A DNA stretch of 64,000 nucleotides from Actinomadura harenae (GTDB lineage Bacteria; Actinomycetota; Actinomycetes; Streptosporangiales; Streptosporangiaceae). Positions 63,019-64,000 of this stretch are shown here, one piece after another. The DNA lies in assembly GCF_003696215.1 (NCBI RefSeq), contig NZ_RFFG01000009.1, positions 1 through 64,000 on the forward strand. Reading direction: 5' to 3'. The notes under the pieces were generated by a model. It saw only the letters and a list, made by a program, of their open reading frames with translations, was not told the DNA's origin and made no database searches. How positions within the stretch are numbered: position 1 is the stretch's first letter; every line of letters starts with the position of its first letter. A program made the position numbers and the translations under genes.

Positions 63019-63495
63019 GTGACGTACGTCGAGATGACGTCCCGGGACCAGCTGGCCCCGGCCGCCCCCGTCCCCGGCCTGGCTCTGGACACGCTGGACC
63101 GCAGGTCGCCGCTGCTGCTGGATCTCCATGCCAGGGTCGGCGCCTCCTACGGCTGGGGCAGCGCGAAGCGCACCAGGGAAGAATGGGACTCGGGGTATGC
63201 GGCCCGGAGGTTCTTCCTGCTGTCCTTCGAGGGTGAGCCCGCGGGTCTGGTCGACTACGACCTCCACCCCGGCGACGACGTCGAGATCGCGACCTTCGGA
63301 CTTCTGCCGGAGTTCGTGGGCAAGGGCATCGGCGGGTTCGCGCTGACACTCGGGATCCGGCAGGGCTGGATCCTCGTCCCCGAGGTGTCCAGGGTCTGGC
63401 TGCACACGTCGACGCTGGACCACCCCCACGCACTGCCCAACTACCACCGCCGGGGTTTCCGCACCTTCAAGACGGAGGAGCGCGAGAGTGCGTGA
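63019..63495 (+). CDS. GNAT-family N-acetyltransferase
   Basis: This 158-residue protein has the GNAT core DVEIATFGLLPEFVGKGIGGFALTLGIRQGW, with Q/R-x-x-G-x-G/A for acetyl-CoA, and the C-terminal VWLHTSTLDHPHALPNYHRRGFRTFKTEE. GTG 63019 is chosen after AAGGAG; GTG 63007 and ATG 63034 are alternatives. The YGWGSA.RT segment suggests the subgroup of plain actinomycete acetyltransferases. The substrate is unknown. Confidence 0.85.
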   Translation: MTYVEMTSRDQLAPAAPVPGLALDTLDRRSPLLLDLHARVGASYGWGSAKRTREEWDSGYAARRFFLLSFEGEPAGLVDYDLHPGDDVEIATFGLLPEFVGKGIGGFALTLGIRQGWILVPEVSRVWLHTSTLDHPHALPNYHRRGFRTFKTEERESA

Positions 63496-63567
63496 CGGGC
63501 CCCCTCGCTTACTGATCCTGGGGAGGCCGACTTGTGGAGCTCGCGACTGTTGACGCAGTGGATACGG

Positions 63568-64000
63568 TCAACTTCTTCTCGGCTCGTATCGCATCGCCAC
63601 TGCTCCTGAGCTGAACTCGTGGCGACTCACGAGTTTCAGGTCGAGGGGCTTCTTCAGGCCGGCGAACAACGTCGGGCCGTGGCCCGCCACTCTGGGATGC
63701 ACCACGAACTCGTATTCATCGATCAATCCCAGCTCGGCCAACGCCCGCGGGAGTTGCACGCCTCCTGTGAACAGTCCGTTTCCCGGCTCTTGCTTGAGCT
63801 GTTGAACGGCCCTCCCCAGGTCTCCGCGCACAAGTTCCGCGTTCCAGTCGACCCGGTCCAAGGTGCTCGACACGACGTACTTTCGTGCCGCGTCGATCGT
63901 GCGGGCGAAGGGCTCCATCCAGTCGGGGCGCGCTTCCGTGCCAGCCGACGGCCGCCATGCCGTTTCCATCATCTCGTAAATCACCCGGCCGAAGAGGAGG
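63568..64000 (-). CDS. Dihydrofolate-reductase/RibD-C family protein, 5' end outside the window
   Basis: The leftward frame runs to the window edge, where LLFGRVIYEMMETAW continues the family's conserved (L)LGR.TYE.M motif, so the start lies beyond 64000. Downstream is KYVVSSTLDRVDWN, LKQEPGNGLFTGGVQLPRALAELGLIDEYEFVVHPRVAGHGPTLFAG. These are typical of RibD C-terminal/YwjB-like reductases, which are NADPH-dependent. The GTG at 63984 would be an internal codon. Confidence 0.88.
   Translation of the reverse strand, partial: LLFGRVIYEMMETAWRPSAGTEARPDWMEPFARTIDAARKYVVSSTLDRVDWNAELVRGDLGRAVQQLKQEPGNGLFTGGVQLPRALAELGLIDEYEFVVHPRVAGHGPTLFAGLKKPLDLKLVSRHEFSSGAVAMRYEPRRS

Noticed and set aside
63549..63572. 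GTTGAC/GTCAAC inverted repeat near the DHFR-family stop
   Set aside because: Six-base arms separated by 12 bases and overlapping the stop codon; too weak to call an operator or terminator.

Overview
The window comes from a very GC-rich actinomycete chromosome. The evidence is GTG and TTG starts with GGAGG-type ribosome binding sites, G/C-saturated third codon positions, a Lys/Ala-rich principal sigma factor of the HrdB type beside a YaaA - DUF7455 - ParE block, DUF574 methyltransferase and F420-type luciferase-like genes. A Streptosporangiales/Thermomonosporaceae member such as Actinomadura is my best guess, but that is inference. No tRNA, rRNA, CRISPR array, insertion sequence or prophage was found.

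Layout. 1-3.2 kb: a possible NrdR tail and the B12-dependent ribonucleotide reductase nrdJ. 3.3-15.2 kb: small regulator/enzyme modules, several of them divergent pairs with palindromic operators (HxlR; TetR/quinone oxidoreductase; TetR/DUF4267; Gfo-Idh/TetR), plus pirin, a lipoate ligase with swapped domain order and a nitroreductase. 15.2-20.5 kb: an HhH endonuclease, RNase HII, and a two-component system with an ABC-2 exporter. 20.6-24.3 kb: a membrane-anchored tandem CbxX-type AAA+ protein and an AlkZ-like winged-helix protein. 24.3-26.5 kb: the 5-oxoprolinase operon pxpABC. 26.5-33.8 kb: an uncommon leftward cluster with two large TY-Chap/SseB-like proteins, one carrying about 12 degenerate 26-residue repeats, a small partner, and a DUF1841-type protein.

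33.9-36.3 kb: a small helical protein, a molybdopterin oxidoreductase with its cytochrome b partner, and an HhH-GPD repair protein. 36.9-46.7 kb: the housekeeping core, consisting of a PAS-GAF-PP2C phosphatase, the principal sigma factor, YaaA, DUF7455, an ABC-2 exporter and ParE. 46.8-54.9 kb: a MarR/MFS module with three copies of one perfect palindrome, a GlxA-type AraC regulator, a second two-component system, and a GntR(YtrA)-ABC operon. 54.9-58.3 kb: a two-subunit acyl-CoA dehydrogenase with a TetR-type operator and a nearby ketosteroid-isomerase-like protein. 58.3-64 kb: a lower-GC interval with a mini-ORF, an M20 dipeptidase coupled to a G6PDH-like protein that lacks a key lysine, a SnoaL-like protein, a frameshifted remnant, a small secreted protein, an acetyltransferase, and a DHFR-family gene cut by the window edge.

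The genes are mostly short independent transcription units. Many pairs overlap by ATGA or GTGA, which implies translational coupling. Strong hairpin terminators separate convergent units, and several units keep their own local repressor with visible operators. The most unusual material is the TY-Chap/SseB cluster at 26.5-33.8 kb.
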